Shown: positions 49,301-63,409 of the stretch, piece by piece
Layout: each line of letters begins with the position of its first letter
Position numbering within the stretch: position 1 is the stretch's first letter
Assembly (NCBI GenBank): GCA_028551475.1
Contig: CM052354.1
Span: 25,257,258 to 25,321,257, forward strand
Direction of reading: 5' to 3'
DNA: 64,000 nt
From: Casuarina equisetifolia
Taxonomy: Eukaryota; Streptophyta; Magnoliopsida; Fagales; Casuarinaceae
Position numbers and translations under genes: made by a program
Notes under the pieces: generated by a model
The model's input: only the letters and a program-made list of their open reading frames with translations
What the model was told of the DNA's origin: nothing
Database searches by the model: none

Positions 49301-51873
49301 ATTACTGGCTACAAATATGCCGTTGACCTATCAACAATTCCAAATTACTGAACATTTCTTGCCTTAACGATTGGTCAATTAAATCAGAGTCAAAAGTTCA
49401 TTTAGGGCAGAGCTCAAGGAAGAATGACTTCTTCTGAGACCAAGTTCGTTATGGAAGTCACAGCAAAGGCACATTCCAAGCTTTCAGAAATAACAAGAGA
49501 AGCATAAAGAATATCTAGAATAGACAAGAAAAGGGAGTGTGAATCTAAGAAAATTTGGCAGTTCACAGAAACATATAATCACTAATTCTTTTCCAGTTAA
49601 ACAGAATGTACAAATCAAAATTTGATGTCCACAAAGATTACAATAGTTTCAAAATAATGAAGGCCAATAATAAGAAGTGCCAAAGCTATAATAAAAAAAA
49701 TTCGCATGAAATTGTTACAAAGATAGCTATTAAGTGATATTTGTGGATAGAGTATTCTATCCATTTTCCATAATTTCTATCAATTAGCAGGCACCACTCA
49801 AACCATGCCTATGGGACTCAAAGTGGAAACCCTTATTTATCGAAACCCCTTTAATTAACTTGAAAGAGACCTAAGGCCAGCCCATTACAAAGTAACATAA
49901 CTATACAGAGCAGAGACATTTTGCTTCCCCATTCTTAACAAAGATGCAGAAACCTAAAACATCCCAAACACATTCCACTCGATCCTTAATTTGAATCACA
50001 TCAAGATTACCATTCATGGCCTAGTATGATGCACTGGAGAGAGTCATGAACAATGTTCAAAATGAATTCTGCGATGACCAAAGTGTTCTGAAGAATGCTG
50101 TTATAAGTATTCATTCACCAACCAGATGCCATTGTCAACGCATACACTCCAAACTCTGGACTATCACTTAAGAAAATGACTATCCCTAAGCTTTATCCCA
50201 TCTAAGATTAAATTTATAAGCACAAATGATAAAAAAAACTATGCCTAGTTGGCAGTGCAAATGTTAGAAGAAAGAACAGTAGAGGAAGGAGTATAATGTC
50301 ATATGTGACTAATTACCTTCCTCTTTTTTAAGACAAGATTATAGGTGTCTTCTAGCTGTCTCTTCTTGTGTTTTCTTGCCTTGTCCAAAGCACCATCAGC
50401 CTCTGCACCAATTAGAGAGATGAAGGTAAATTCTAACAGATCAAATTATCCAACAAAATTATGCATAATAAACTTTTTAGGAAAAAGCGCCGGGGGTTGG
50501 AGAATCTGTACATAATAAAACTGCAGTAAAAGGAAGGAGGGTTTTTCTTTTATTTTCTTTTTTGTGTGTGTTGAGGGGAGCTAAAAGCAGAAAAGCTACA
50601 AGAAATACATTATCCGTCCATCCCAAAGTTATCTTCCAGGTTCCTTTTCAGAATATCCAATTTTCTCTAATACTAAATGTCAAAGAAAAATACCTGCACT
50701 CCCCATGCACAACACTTATTCACAGTCACCACCTAATAATGCAATCTTCTATCATTTCTTGAGATAAGATATGGTGAGTATTGGAAAGTTCAAAATGATA
50801 GGTACAGGGAAGAATACTTGGTTTTGGTTCCTCAAGATTTGTTTCTATCACTGTGGACTAGTTAGAAGTAACTATTTAATACTATTTACATATCTTTACT
50901 TCTTCAGATTGAATAATAATGGAACTAAATTCAACTAGTTTTTAAATTACTATACTCCAAGAGTGGTCTTTTATGCATGATGAATTATACAAGCAATTAA
51001 GACAATAATTTCTTTATTACAATAATCTCATAGGCAAAAGAAACACTAGGTTTGAAATGCACGTCCATCAATTTCACAGTTAACAAAAGCAAAGCTTCAA
51101 CGAGATATTACTTACTCATCATCTCCAACTTCTCAATCTGCTCCTTAAGAGTTTCAGGATCCTTCTTCAAGAGGCCTACCTCTCTCACCTTTTTCCTTTC
51201 TTTCTTGTTCTGTTAATCACAAATGACACGGTTAAAAAAAATTACTGAATAGTAATCCAGACCCTGTATTGAGCCCAGCAAAGACATAACAAGATAACAC
51301 CCACCCCTTCAATGCAACAAGATAAAACATCTAGAGGTCTAGAAAATCACGAGTCCTTACGATATATTACTTGTAAAAGGTGAACGACCATATATGTAAA
51401 TCAGAACTTCGTCAAGTCAACATAAGTATATAAAAAAACAGACTTATCAATTACCATATACGACCACTCAATCCTTCACAATCACACCACAAAACCAACT
51501 GACAGTCCAAGAAATTTAGAGGCATATAGAGGAAAACATAAGGGCAGATAAGAAAGCATTACGAGTGCATCAAAGCACAGGTAACGTCACAAGTTTCCAA
51601 TATTTCATCAGTTTTTAATTTTATCGGCTGCCAAACAAGACGCAAAACCTACATTAGGGCAACAAAATTGGGGCAAGGGGCGAAAATCAATTGAAAAATT
51701 CTCACAATACAGCAACAAAAAAGACAGTGAGCAAAGCGGAGGATGAGGAACTCAGACACCAAAGCGGTACAGCATCTGAGACGGAAATTTACCCGTTTCA
51801 GCTCCCTCTTGCGGAGCTCCTTACGGAACGCGTCGGTGGGGTTCATCACCTTGCCTCCCTTGGTGGTCTTCAT
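46392..51873 (-). CDS. ELF5: ELF5 / WW domain-binding protein 11 homologue
   Basis: Nine exons: 51793-51873, 51116-51209, 50317-50402, 49093-49142, 48926-48995, 48764-48845, 48237-48670, 47452-47976, 46392-46610; all phases agree, 1641 bp, 546 aa. The N-terminus is the conserved Wbp11 domain: [78 protein letters not shown]. Then [10 protein letters not shown] and [20 protein letters not shown], diagnostic of plant ELF5. The rest is proline-rich (exons 7 and 8, many PPPPPP blocks that bind WW domains), and the C-terminus is [19 protein letters not shown]. Known roles: the animal homologue is a nuclear splicing factor; Arabidopsis ELF5 is nuclear and delays flowering by keeping FLC active. Lies between the NFD4-like and SEP genes, same strand. 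No defect seen. Confidence 0.95.
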
Positions 51874-53577
51874 CTTTCAACACTCTGCTCACTCAAAACC
51901 TCCCCCTTCTTCTTCCGCTTCTCGGTGCACCTCCTCAGTTTCCCTTGGATTAAAATCGCAGACAAAAACTGAAGCTACGGTGCGAAAAGGAGACGGTGGC
52001 ATGAAGAAAGCCGCACTCTCGACACGGTGCACAGTGGCCCATGATGTATTTGATAGTTTTGCAGAGTGATATTACGTCTGTGCCCTCGACATAGCTGGGC
52101 CGTCTTTGTTTGGGCTTGACTTGGGCCTGAATATTAAAGCTCTCTTACTTTTTTCTAATTGAGCTACGTATATATCGACTTCTTTACAATAATTTTTGTC
52201 CAACTTGAAGATGGAGAGAAATAGTTGTTGATTGTTTAACTAAATGCATTTTTATTTTGTGTAAGTAAGTGCACTTTAATAATTATACTTTTTTTCCCCT
52301 AAAGGCAATCCTCAAAGTACTTCAATTTTGAGAAATATTTATTCCTAAAATTTAGAATTAGGATAAGTTCATTAATTTTTTTATTTTTGTATTACTTTTT
52401 GCCTGATTTAACTCACCATCTAAATTTCTAAAATTAACAATATACATCTCATTCTTATTTTTTTTAAAAAGATTAATTATCATTATATTAAGAAAATATA
52501 TTACATAATAAACTTTTTCTTTCCTATTTAAATGTTTTGGGCCAGTTATAGGCCAAGGTAATCTAAAATCTCTTGATCTCAGGTTTATACTAGATGGATG
52601 CATGAGTGAAAAAAAAAAAAAAAAAAGAATGGAAGGGAAGGGAAGGGAGGGGGGATTGAATTGGATTAGTTGTATTTTTTATTAATTTTTTATTCTTTTT
52701 CTTTTGGAGTCATTTAAGATGAGATGTAATGAACAATTTATCTTGCTCTTCTTTTCCTTTATGGTGTGACCGTGCAATGTAATTTGATGCATGCATTGTC
52801 TTTCTTTTTCTTTGAGGTGTGTCTATGAGAAACAATGTGATCTTAAATTACACAATGTATCCTTAGAAGTAAGCAAAAACCAAAAAGAGCACAACAAAGC
52901 TTCACAAAATAGTATGAGTGGTTTAGCTCAGACTTACACTTAGAGTGTAGATCTATCTTCACTTATTAAGTTAAACAGTTACCTTTTTTATTATACAAAA
53001 TAAATAATTATAATTTCTCTTAAAATAGCATAATTTTTTCAGCACCCAAAAGAATAACACAACTACAACTTGCTCAATTAGGGCCTTTACACAGTCTAAA
53101 CAATGCATAAACACCATTTCTTTACTCAATTTCACACAACAAACAACAGCCCAGTATGCTTGCAATTTTAATGCAGAATATAACTGAACTCGTTGTATAT
53201 ACTTGCAAAGCTAGCTGTCTTTATTTATTGCATATTTTGGCTGCACCAAAGTGGTCTACCAAGTTACTTCCGTAGCAGCATGGCTATATGCTCTAGATAG
53301 TTTATAACATGAAAAGGGTTAGTTGCCAACCCATCAATCACTAGATAGTCAATAATGACAATGTTTTACTACTTCCTTAAACACAAGATAAGCATATATT
53401 TCACAAACTATTGCCTTGTTTCTCCATATAATAAGGTAGCTCTCCTTTACGTCCTTACCACTTGGGAATATATACTCACTGTCTCCAATGATAATTACAA
53501 GTTGCATAAACGTCACAACCAATACAGATGTGGCATACATATTCAAGGACGAAGGGTTATTATTGTGCAGATCCATG
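51874..53577. other. ELF5 upstream region and SEP 3' flank
   Basis: No gene. 52610-52660 has an A-run followed by purine-rich gaaggg repeats. The SEP 3' UTR should lie left of 53578. Confidence 0.55.
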
Positions 53578-56500
53578 TCAAAGCATCCATCCAGGAATGA
53601 ACCCATTGACATTTTGGGCTGGAGCTCCTGCATTCATGTCCTCTGAACCCACCGGATTGAATCTGAAAGCAACGAAGTTTCAATGTAAAAGAGCTATGTA
53701 GAATGTTAAGAGACAAAAGGGCTATGAAAAGGACGAGTGGACATCAAGAATAGCAAAGGTACCCGATCTGCAGGGTGGAATTGCTACCCAAAGGTTGAAA
53801 GAACCCCTCTGATTGAGAAGGAAGACAGCTGTATTGAATGCTCTGGTTTCCAGCTTCCCATGCTAGTCGAAGGGGAACTTGTGCGTCACCTTCTTCGTAC
53901 TGCATGTAGGGAAAGTTTCAGGGTATGAATGAATGTGAACGACGCTATAAATAAGCTCACTATTTTACTGACAAACTTTGGCACGGTTTTGGAATTGGTA
54001 CCTTCCTTCTCAATGCTTTGTTAGCTTCCACCAGAATTTGTTCCTGGACCAAAATAAGGTGTAGTTTTTCCTATCAGTATGGTATTGAATCAAATCATAT
54101 AAGGAACAAACAGATGGGGAGGCGCATACCCGATTCTGAAGATCAGCAAGCTGATCAAGCATAAATTGAGTCTGGAAGGCATGAAATAACCAGTTAGAAA
54201 ATCTATCAGACACGACAGTGAGTAGTTAAAAAAGCAATTGAATTTTGAACTCCTAGGAAGAAAACAACAGTCCATCATGGACCCAAGAGTAACAACAAGA
54301 TAAACATCCTTATAATAACTTTACTGCCTGAGATTTAGTCCCATAAAAATAAAAAATAAAAAGTGTAGAAAAGTAAAGAGACATGTATAATCATGTAGAG
54401 CTTTCTAACAAACTTAAAATTTCTCTACTTATTGACATGTAGAAATTATAACCAAGTGTAGAGATTGAGTTCCAAAGTTGGTTAGATTTCCCATAAATAG
54501 GGAGCCCCGCTTACCACAAGTGTTTAAGAAAAATATGAATAAAAGAAACGTGAGAGAGAAGTGTACAAAAAGAGAGTGACATAAGGTGAAGTAAGTGCAA
54601 GGTGAGTAAAGAAAAAGTATTTGTAATGTTGTACGAAGTTTGTAAAATAGTGTATGCAGCCTTACCTTTATTTGGCCTTGTAAAATATTTGCAGTATTAA
54701 TAATATTATAGTATTGTATAGGGCCACTTGAGCTTCTACAATCAAAGTTTTTCAGAATGATGAAAGGAAGCACAAATGGCCAAGGCTACAACATGGGCAC
54801 TATGGGTTGGCCTCCAATTGCTCAGATAGAAAGGAACTCAAAACAACTAAATGCGTCTGTAAAGGGAAAAATCTTCTCCTTGAACCAGGCTATTGAAGAA
54901 CATAAGAAAACCAGAATGACAAGGTACATAGAAAGGTCAAATAGACTAGTAATATCAATAAAACTATTATCGAATCAATAAATTTCACGGGTCAAAATAG
55001 ATATACGATCTTTAACAGCTTTTCTGAACTTTATTTATTCATTTATTTTTACCTTTGTTGACCTAATTTGCTTCAGCGATGACTCTAATTGACTCTCGAG
55101 TTGCTCCAGCTCCGTTGAGTTTAATGGGCCCAAATCCTCCCCGAGGAGATGTCTACATCATTCAAGATCAAGAATCAAAAGAGAATCTACCATCCTTGCA
55201 GCTTGAATTGATTGCTTAGCAAGAAATATCAACACCAAGAACTTGCAGTTTGAAGTGAATGAAACCCATTCAGACCATAAATGTATGGATGAGGCAAACA
55301 AATTGCCAAAAACAGTGACTGTAGATTACCTTTGAGATCGCTGTAAGACCTCAACTTTTGCTTTTAGCCTCAGATATTCCTGGTAGCTGCTCTGCTTTGG
55401 GCATAATAAATGACAGTAAGTTTTGTCAGAACTAGAATTGCTCCAATGGAAACAATGTTTAACCAGAAGAACAATCATATACATAGCTTGCACCAGGGGG
55501 TATTAACCATCATATGCCAAAAGGTGACATGTTTCTGATAACACTGTCATCTTAGTCTAGGAAGCATATTAAGCACTGAGCTACCTGAGTCTCATTGGCC
55601 GGCCGGGTGGCTTCCAGTGCACTGTAACTACACTTCTGGTACCTTTCAAGTGTTTTAATCATGCTAAGAAGTGAATAAAGAAAAAGGAAAAACATAAGGA
55701 GCCCGGTCGTTTAGCAGCTAAAATGATAAATAATAAAACTGCAAAGAAAATGAAGAAGAAAACAATATAATCAGCAGATCATAAATGCGAAGAACTTTCT
55801 CATTGGCTACTGTCAAGTGATCACGCAAGTTATAGTATGAATTTTGATAAACAATGATTTCTTTTCGTAATAAAACATGCATGAATAATATCTTGACAAA
55901 TTTTATTAATAATAATGACGCTAAACAATAAATGATGATATTGTTAAGCATATCTAATCATCCACACAGCCTTCACATAGAAATATCTCTCGAGGATAAG
56001 AACCACATTAGTAAATCATTTTGACCTACAAGTCAGTCACTGCACTTTATACACTATCAAAGTTAAAGAGCACTAACATCAAAAAGAGGGATATTCTTAA
56101 CTAAAAATTTCTCTTCCAGCCAATAAAACAATAGAACGTAGAACATACAATTTTTCAAAAGTCTTATTTTGTTTTAATCAATTATGTATCAAATTCAGAA
56201 TCCAACATCATTATTGCCATCGTTGAAAACCTTCTATTATACTGATGTTGGCCAATAAACATAGTATCACTTAACTATTTAGAGATTATTCATAAATTAT
56301 TAATTTTCTTCATTGAATGCACTACATGTGTTCTAAGGCCATGAGATATTTAAATAAGTATAAAGTGTTGTTAAGCGAAGATAAATAATAATAATAATAA
56401 TAATAATAGAGTGAAAAAATAAGAAAGCACGGAAATTTAAGTAGTCTACTTAGGCTGCAGTTCAAATTCAAGAGCAAGAAAAAACTTAGTGACAAAGTTA

Positions 56501-59365
56501 AAAGACATTATAAGTAACCAAAGAACTCTTTCTTGCCTCTTAGCAGACCATGTCAGTAGAGTCGAGATAATTACATCTCTAGCCATATATCAAAACATAG
56601 ATCCCTTGTTAAATAGAACCCAAGTGCCTAAAAAGGTGTGATTTGGGTGGGATGGGGGTACTGTGGGGGGAGGTTGGGGGGGCGCGGCGCTGGGCGCTGC
56701 ACGGCCACCTGTCTAATGCAGTCCCCATCAATACTTTAGCCACTATGCAACCCAGAGGCAAGGACGACTACTTATACTTCCCCACTGTATATAAAAACCA
56801 CAATCTTTGTCTCCAGTGGATATTGTGCCCAAGTTGACGTCAGCTAGGCCACCTACCACTCCTTTTCTTCTGCCACTCCGGCATTCAGCAGAACTCTTGC
56901 ATGCATTTACGTGGTGGAGTTGGCAGAAAAAAGGCAAACAGGAATTCCAGCTGCTTGCGCGTCCATTTTTTGCTGCTTCTAAGCTTGTACAAACTCTAAA
57001 TCATAATGCTTCACTACTAAGATATCAACTTCTACGTAAATTACATTCAGCATGTAACCACAATCTACAAACTCTAAATCATTGAACTATTACACTGATC
57101 TTAGGTGAGTCTTTTTGACCTATTTCCTAGAACTGATCGATATTTTCATGGTTTCAGTACTACCAATATTGTCATCCGACTAGAAAAGGTTTTATCCAAA
57201 TGCTTTATGTTCATCTTTAGGAACTTATCTTCTGCTCAATAAAGTTTATTACTGCTTATGTTAACTTATCTTTCTTGTCCTCCATTAACTTAACATAATC
57301 CAACAATCCATCAATTCTTTCTCAAATCTAAATCATCCTTACCCCATTGTTCATCTTGCATTGACAGCTGAACCTAGACACTCTTTTGACCTTGAAGTTC
57401 TTGAAAAGTAGAACTAAGGACTTGTTGGTTAAAGATTGGCTTAATACACTACAGGAACTTAATATCGTGGAAAAACTAAATCAAGCTTACTTATTTTCAA
57501 TACCCTTACAACAACTGTGTTTTAAGATTTAAGTTTGTTGATGCCCCTTGTCTGCACTTTGAGCGGATATTAGTATGCAAATTAAGCATAAAATAGAGTT
57601 AGAAGAAAGGAAGGAAGTAAGTTGCTTTCCAAAATTTGTAATCAAGTGTCCTAGTATCCAAAAATAAAAAAAAAAAAGCTCTTTTACTAATCCTTCATTT
57701 GTTCTCAATTCTTTCTGATGCTCTTCAATATCACAATTTTCTTGCTCCTCTACCATTTAAGTAACTTACTAGAATTTTTTGCCAAAAAAAAAAAAACTAA
57801 AGACGTAAAAGCAAAAGCAAAAAAAAAAAAAAGGTAATATTTTTGTTTTTTTTCCTCATGATCATCTAGTTTGCGAACTCTGGATCCTTAAGTAAATTCA
57901 TTACATATCCATCAAACACTACCAAATTGGAATCAAGTTCTATCTTTTACAGTTTACACCCAAAAAAAGAAAAAAAAATTAGTGAAGGCAGATTGTTAAC
58001 AATGAAATGGAGCTTTATAGTTCTTTTGAGTTAATATACTATGACATCAAAAGACTAAGCACAGCCGACAGCAAAACAAAGAAAAAAGTGTGTGTGGCTT
58101 TGCTAAGTTATCTATTGTGCACATGGCTTTTTTAATGTTTATACTTTTTTAACTTCATTAATGGCAGAAAAGATAAATGTACCATTTTTATTTTCAAAAA
58201 AGATAGCTAGCACCTTCCTTTTTGAGAAGAAAAAACATAGTATTGTGCACCAAACCAAAGGATAGTACACTGGTTATAAGGGTTCGTTAAGCTTTTGCAG
58301 CTTTAGAAGCAACGAGGTAGCTTCTCTTTCTCTATCGCTTCAAAGTTCTGCAATTTCACCTCAAATTGCAGCGTAGGAACACATCAAACATCACATCTGG
58401 ACCACCGAATCATAACAGTAGACAGTACTGCTAATTTTCTCTTTTAGTCTAGAAAAGTGATAATAAGATCAACTTGCTTCTGCATTGATCTTGATAATCA
58501 ACAGGTTAAACAACCCTTTAAGTTAGAAATCTCCCAAAAATAAAAACTGAAAAAATCTGTATCGAATTTGCAAAACAAATCCAGATGAAAATAACAATCT
58601 TAAGAATCGTGTGGTGACTTTCTTTGATGACCCGATCTCCAGTTTGAAGAAAGATGAAGGGTGAAATAATGGATGGATTAAGCACATCCGAGTTGAAGTG
58701 GATCTCGTACGTCGATAAGTATTGCTATGGCTCCAAAAAATTCTTTGCGAGTATTTGAATCCTATTTTTTTGGAAATTAAGTTGTTGAAGATAGGAAAAG
58801 AAGCTTAGATCTTCCTGGGAGTAACCCAGAAGTACCTCCACTTTCACTGGAATGACAAATCAATGAAAGCTGGTTCAGAAAACAGACCAAACCCTAGACC
58901 AAACAATTCATTGAGACGAAAATCACAGGAAAAAAAGGAGGAGAAGGGTTTCTTTTTGCTTCGAAACCGCTGAAAACTCATCAAGCTGCCCCTTGACAAT
59001 ATCTTGGTTTTGATAAAGCACGGATCTTGGAGAAAAACAAGCCAAAAACAAACACTGGGCAACAGGAAACGAAGGTAATAAATATACACGCACACAAAGA
59101 TACCAAAAAACGCATACACAGAGAGTTTTAGAAAGAAGAAGTTTTAGTTAAAAAGGTTAGAGAGAGAGAGAGAGAGATACCTAGGGCTGCTACAGAACTC
59201 ATAGAGCTTGCCACGGTTGGAGAAAATGATAAGAGCAACTTCGGCATCACAGAGAACGGAAAGCTCGTAGGCCTTCTTGAGCAGCCCATTTCTTCTCTTA
59301 GCAAAAGTCACCTGCCTATTGATTTTGTTCTCGATTCTCTTAAGTTCAACACGCCCTCTTCCCAT
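53578..59365 (-). CDS. SEPALLATA1/2-like MIKC MADS-box transcription factor
   Basis: Eight exons: 59181-59365 (185 bp), 55585-55663 (79), 55330-55391 (62), 55053-55152 (100), 54130-54171 (42), 54002-54043 (42), 53763-53899 (137), 53578-53662 (85): 732 bp, 243 aa, with the classic SEP exon sizes. MADS domain 1-60 ([24 protein letters not shown]), I region ([18 protein letters not shown]), K domain about 89-170 ([54 protein letters not shown]), C domain ending with the SEP motif [10 protein letters not shown]. That ending and FNPVG mark the SEP1/SEP2 (AGL2) clade. Family role: nuclear E-class floral regulator that bridges other MADS proteins into tetramers for all floral whorls. Intron 1 is 3.5 kb and is the usual place of cis-control. 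A GA run abuts the exon 1 donor. No defect seen. Confidence 0.95.
56383..56409. repeat. (AAT)9 microsatellite
   Basis: Run of aat units inside the large intron 1 of the SEP gene. Confidence 0.95.
59157..59178. repeat. GA/CT run next to the SEP exon 1 donor
   Basis: On the coding strand the donor gtat is followed at once by ctctctct for about 20 bp. The 5' UTR just upstream of the ATG (59368-59402) is also GA-rich, so exon 1 lies between two GA/CT tracts. Confidence 0.85.
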
Positions 59366-62300
59366 CTCTCTCTTTCGTCTCTCTCTAACACACTCTCTCT
59401 TTCTGGTCTTGGTTAAAGGATGAGAAAACTTTCTTAAAGAGCCTGTGCTTCCATGGTACAAAAAGGGATAGAAATGAACAGTAACAGAGATGCAAAACCA
59501 GATGAAATCTTGACCTATGGTTTCTTCTATATTTACGTCAAGTTCTTTTCTTCTTTGGTTTAACTCTTTACTTTTATGCGTGTTGGAAAGTATCTACAGA
59601 TGGGTAATCATCTGTTTCACTTTCATTGCCCATGTCATTCACTGTATCCTCTCACTGGGCATCTACAAGATACATCAAGCTAACCGAATCTGTATTTTGC
59701 TGTCATTTTACGAGGCATTGTCTAGGTTACTTCCTTATGTCTGCTGGACGTCAAAGCCAACCTTAAAAGTGTCATTCTGCTGTTCACACGTGTCGATTCC
59801 TTGGCAGGAGATCACTTTTATGCCTGAAGTATAAGCATTTGCTGTGTATCTACCTTAGCTTCTTCTGATATTTCTTAATTTCAGTTCCAAAAGGATTTCA
59901 AAATCTTGGTAGCTTTGGTTTAATCTTTTGGATGGAGCAGCTATTGCTGAAGATCATATAAGCTTGCTTTTTTTTTTTTAATTGTATTTTCTTTGGCATT
60001 TTGTTCTTGAAGTGGAAAAAGGTTCTCGAGTGGCAACATTAAAAAAGTTATAAAAACCACATACACTAGAATTAGGCTATGGACCTAAACTTTTTGTGCA
60101 ACTTTGGCAAAGCTAGGCTGGTTTCATACACTGGGTAAGTAAGCCTTATGTATATGCACCAAAAAAATAATGAATCTTTCCACAAGTGGTAAGAACAGCT
60201 ACATCTTGGATTGCCGTCATGTAACACTATCATAAAACTAGTGTTCGTTTATTCTTCTTTGTTTTTTGTAGTCTTTACTCTTACTGCGTAAGAAAATCAA
60301 TACGGTTGTCCAACCTAGAGCTGCAATAATATGTATACGATAACCCTAATCCATAAATCTTTTAAAGAAAATGTGCTTTAAGAGAGAACGAACCGTTGAT
60401 GAAAGCTCGCAGCATTTCCTCCAAGCTATGGCATTTCAATAAGGAGCCTTTTGTTCAATAAGTTGTCATTTAGCTGAGATGAAGTAGCCTTAATCCTTTC
60501 TAACTATCTACCATATGATACAAGCTATGCATCTAAATTTTGTTGTTCAATTCAGAGTATTTCGTGGCTTTGAGGTGTCTGAGTGCATTGATTATTTCAC
60601 TTTTAAGGGTTGGGAGTGAGAGTAGACCGTTGATATGATGTATAAACTCTGTCGTCCATGGCAATAGATGACAAGAGTATTTCTTCTGATGTCTTCCATG
60701 TGGGCACATCTTTGGTAGGTCCCCTAGTGTTTGATGTGATTCAGAGTAGGGCTACCGCTATACGAAGTTCACATTTTTTAGGTTTAACAAATAAAGTAAG
60801 AATAACATACTGAGCCAAAGTCCTGGTTTCCGGCATCCTCTTTTTCTGGATGTTAAATGTTTACTAAATTCTAAAGCATGTGTAGGAGAATCTGAAATGG
60901 TTGGTGATGGCATGTTTATGCTAGCAATTCAATCAAGTTCAAATCAACTGTCTTGAAGTCTTAAGGCACTCTCCATAGGAGCTAAAGATGCTAGAGGATG
61001 AACCCTAGAGCAAGAATGTCGATAATTGTCCTTAAAAAGTGAGGATCCACACATGGAACTCAATATAACCAGCAAAGGCAGAAAATTGTTGAAATGATTC
61101 CATACTATAATGAGTTGCTTATGCAATATGTTAAGAACTATATGACAAACTCTCATTATTTAAGAATTCTTGTATATATAAGAAAAGATATCCTTACTTC
61201 TTGTTAGAAGACCAATAAGTTAATTCAAGAATTAAAGAAGTATTTCTTCTATTTAAATTTTATCACAAGAAGTGTATATCTTATGTGAAGTTTTCATCCT
61301 ACATATACTCTTATACAAAATAAAATATTTTGTCAAAGATGAATAGTTCTCTTGTTATCTCGGTGCGCACAACGGTAAAAGCCAAATAAAAGAGTCTACT
61401 TCAAAAGTGGAAAAATTAAAAGGGATTAGTACTGCTCAGGAGGAAGGGTATGGCTGGTGTATCTACTTTCGTCGTGGTGCACTGAACTGTGCTTTTAAGT
61501 CAAGATTATCCCTCATTCCGCATGTCCATTCTTTTCTGAAGAGTATCTAATCCCCTGAAAATTGGTACACCAACTTGACCAGAGAAAATCAGACCTGCGT
61601 AAGATCAAAGCAAATGAACGTAATAGATAGCACCAACCAAAGCCGTAAAAACATCTCTTCCAAAGTCCTAGCCCACATGAGAATGTCAAGTCACATCGTA
61701 CACGGTTTCTTGTCGTCCTAAAAGAGTAGATAATTCCACCAATGATGTCTCAAAGGAGGCAATCCAGCTTGCAGTGTAAATTGCTTTTGCTTTATTGATT
61801 TGGGGAGAGAACCTTTTAACCTCCCTTCCAAATCAGGAATATGATTTGTTGATAAAAAGCATTTTGACGAAGGTTCCGCTAATATGCTTTGGCACGACTG
61901 CTTTATGTTTATATTCTTAAAACAAGCATCTAGAAAAGCTAGGTGAATTGATTGTGTCAACCATACTACAGCCAGATGAACACCAGAAAATGCAGCCTCC
62001 ATTGTGTTCTTAGAAAACGTTCATTAAAACAACTGATTCGCCTTCTGATGGGACAATTCCACAGAGTTCATAACTCTACTTTAATCCACACCAAACTCCT
62101 TCAACGTCCTACCCAACATTCAACACCAAACCATGCTTTACATGCAAAATGAGAACAAGGGATCTTTTTGCTGTGAAACCAGAAACTTACAGGGGACCCT
62201 ATCAACAGTTTCTGCGTCCGATTTCCTCTAGAAATTACTTCTGAGTTCCTGAACATATCCCCGTTGCGCTTTCTCTCTGCAACTCGCCAACAAGTGCGAC

Positions 62301-63400
62301 GTCCATCTCCAAACCTGCAACAGGTTCCTTCCCACCTGACCGTCGCTGTCATTCCTGAGTCTTGTCTAATCACAATAAAACCACCCCTTTACTCATCAAC
62401 ACTGTTTCTATGCCCCCCCCCCCCCCCCCCCCTCAGTGATAATACTGTGCGCCGGCTCCACTGCGGTGGTCATTATTACATAGAAAGTGTCACAGTCGGA
62501 GTACGCCTCGTTAACTTCATCTGCATCCTCAGAATCTCCTTGTCGATCGTGATGGGTAGTTATCAACCTTTAGGTGTCGGCATCACTCACGAGAATCGTG
62601 ACAGCAAGGACGTTGATAGCTATGTGGTCGAATCATCAATCGAAAATATGTGCCATAGAACTGGACAAGCATCTACCAAAAAGTAATGAATTTGATCTTT
62701 TCTCAATTCGCGGCGTAACATTTAAAGCATTCATCATTCTTTTTGTATTCTGTATAGTGGTGCATAGGCTAATGGGTAAATACTATATTGTTAAATTTTG
62801 ATGGATAAACATATGGTTATGTGAATGTTGCCACTTCATTTTAAAAAACCAAACAAAAGGAAAAATAAAATATGAAAGATGGGAAAGAAGAAAGGAAGCT
62901 TGGGGATTTCCAGCAATATCATTTGAAGGTTGAAGATAATTCTGTAAAAAAAAAAAAAAACAGAGAAATTACAGTTGCTTTGTATTGATGAACAATTATA
63001 CAATGAAAATACAATTGAACCCTATTCCTGTTTATTAACAAATTTACAAATTCAAAACCCACATAACTCATTTAATTGAAACAAAGTCTTGTCTTGTTGC
63101 ACTTCGTTTAGTGATCAAGTATGAACTCATTAGATGGACTCTATTGTAATAGATGTTTCCACAGTTTCCTTCTAGTTTCTCAACTTCCAGATAAAAGGAA
63201 CAACGAAAGCTTCTAATGATTGATACGGCATCATTTTCCTTCATTGCCTCAAAGTGACACTATTTTGCGTGTGCTCCAAACTACTTGTCATTTTTCTCCA
63301 TATGACATTTCATTGGATCTTTCGATTTTAACATTGTCTGAAGCCGATTTTATATATGAAAAATACATCCAACTTTTTCAGAAAATAGCTATGTTTTCAC
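59366..63400. other. SEP upstream region and intergenic sequence
   Basis: 59366-60000 is presumably the SEP promoter and 5' UTR; a 6-codon upstream frame (59434-59454) precedes the start. Beyond that I see no gene: open frames at 61718-62002 and 62264-62686 have no family resemblance. A run of 20 C is at 62413-62432. Confidence 0.5.
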
Positions 63401-63409
63401 TTTTCTAAT

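Noticed and set aside
59366-59461. Extension of the SEP protein upstream of MGRGR
   Set aside because: The frame stays open for 32 codons but has no ATG there, and all SEP proteins start at MGRGR.
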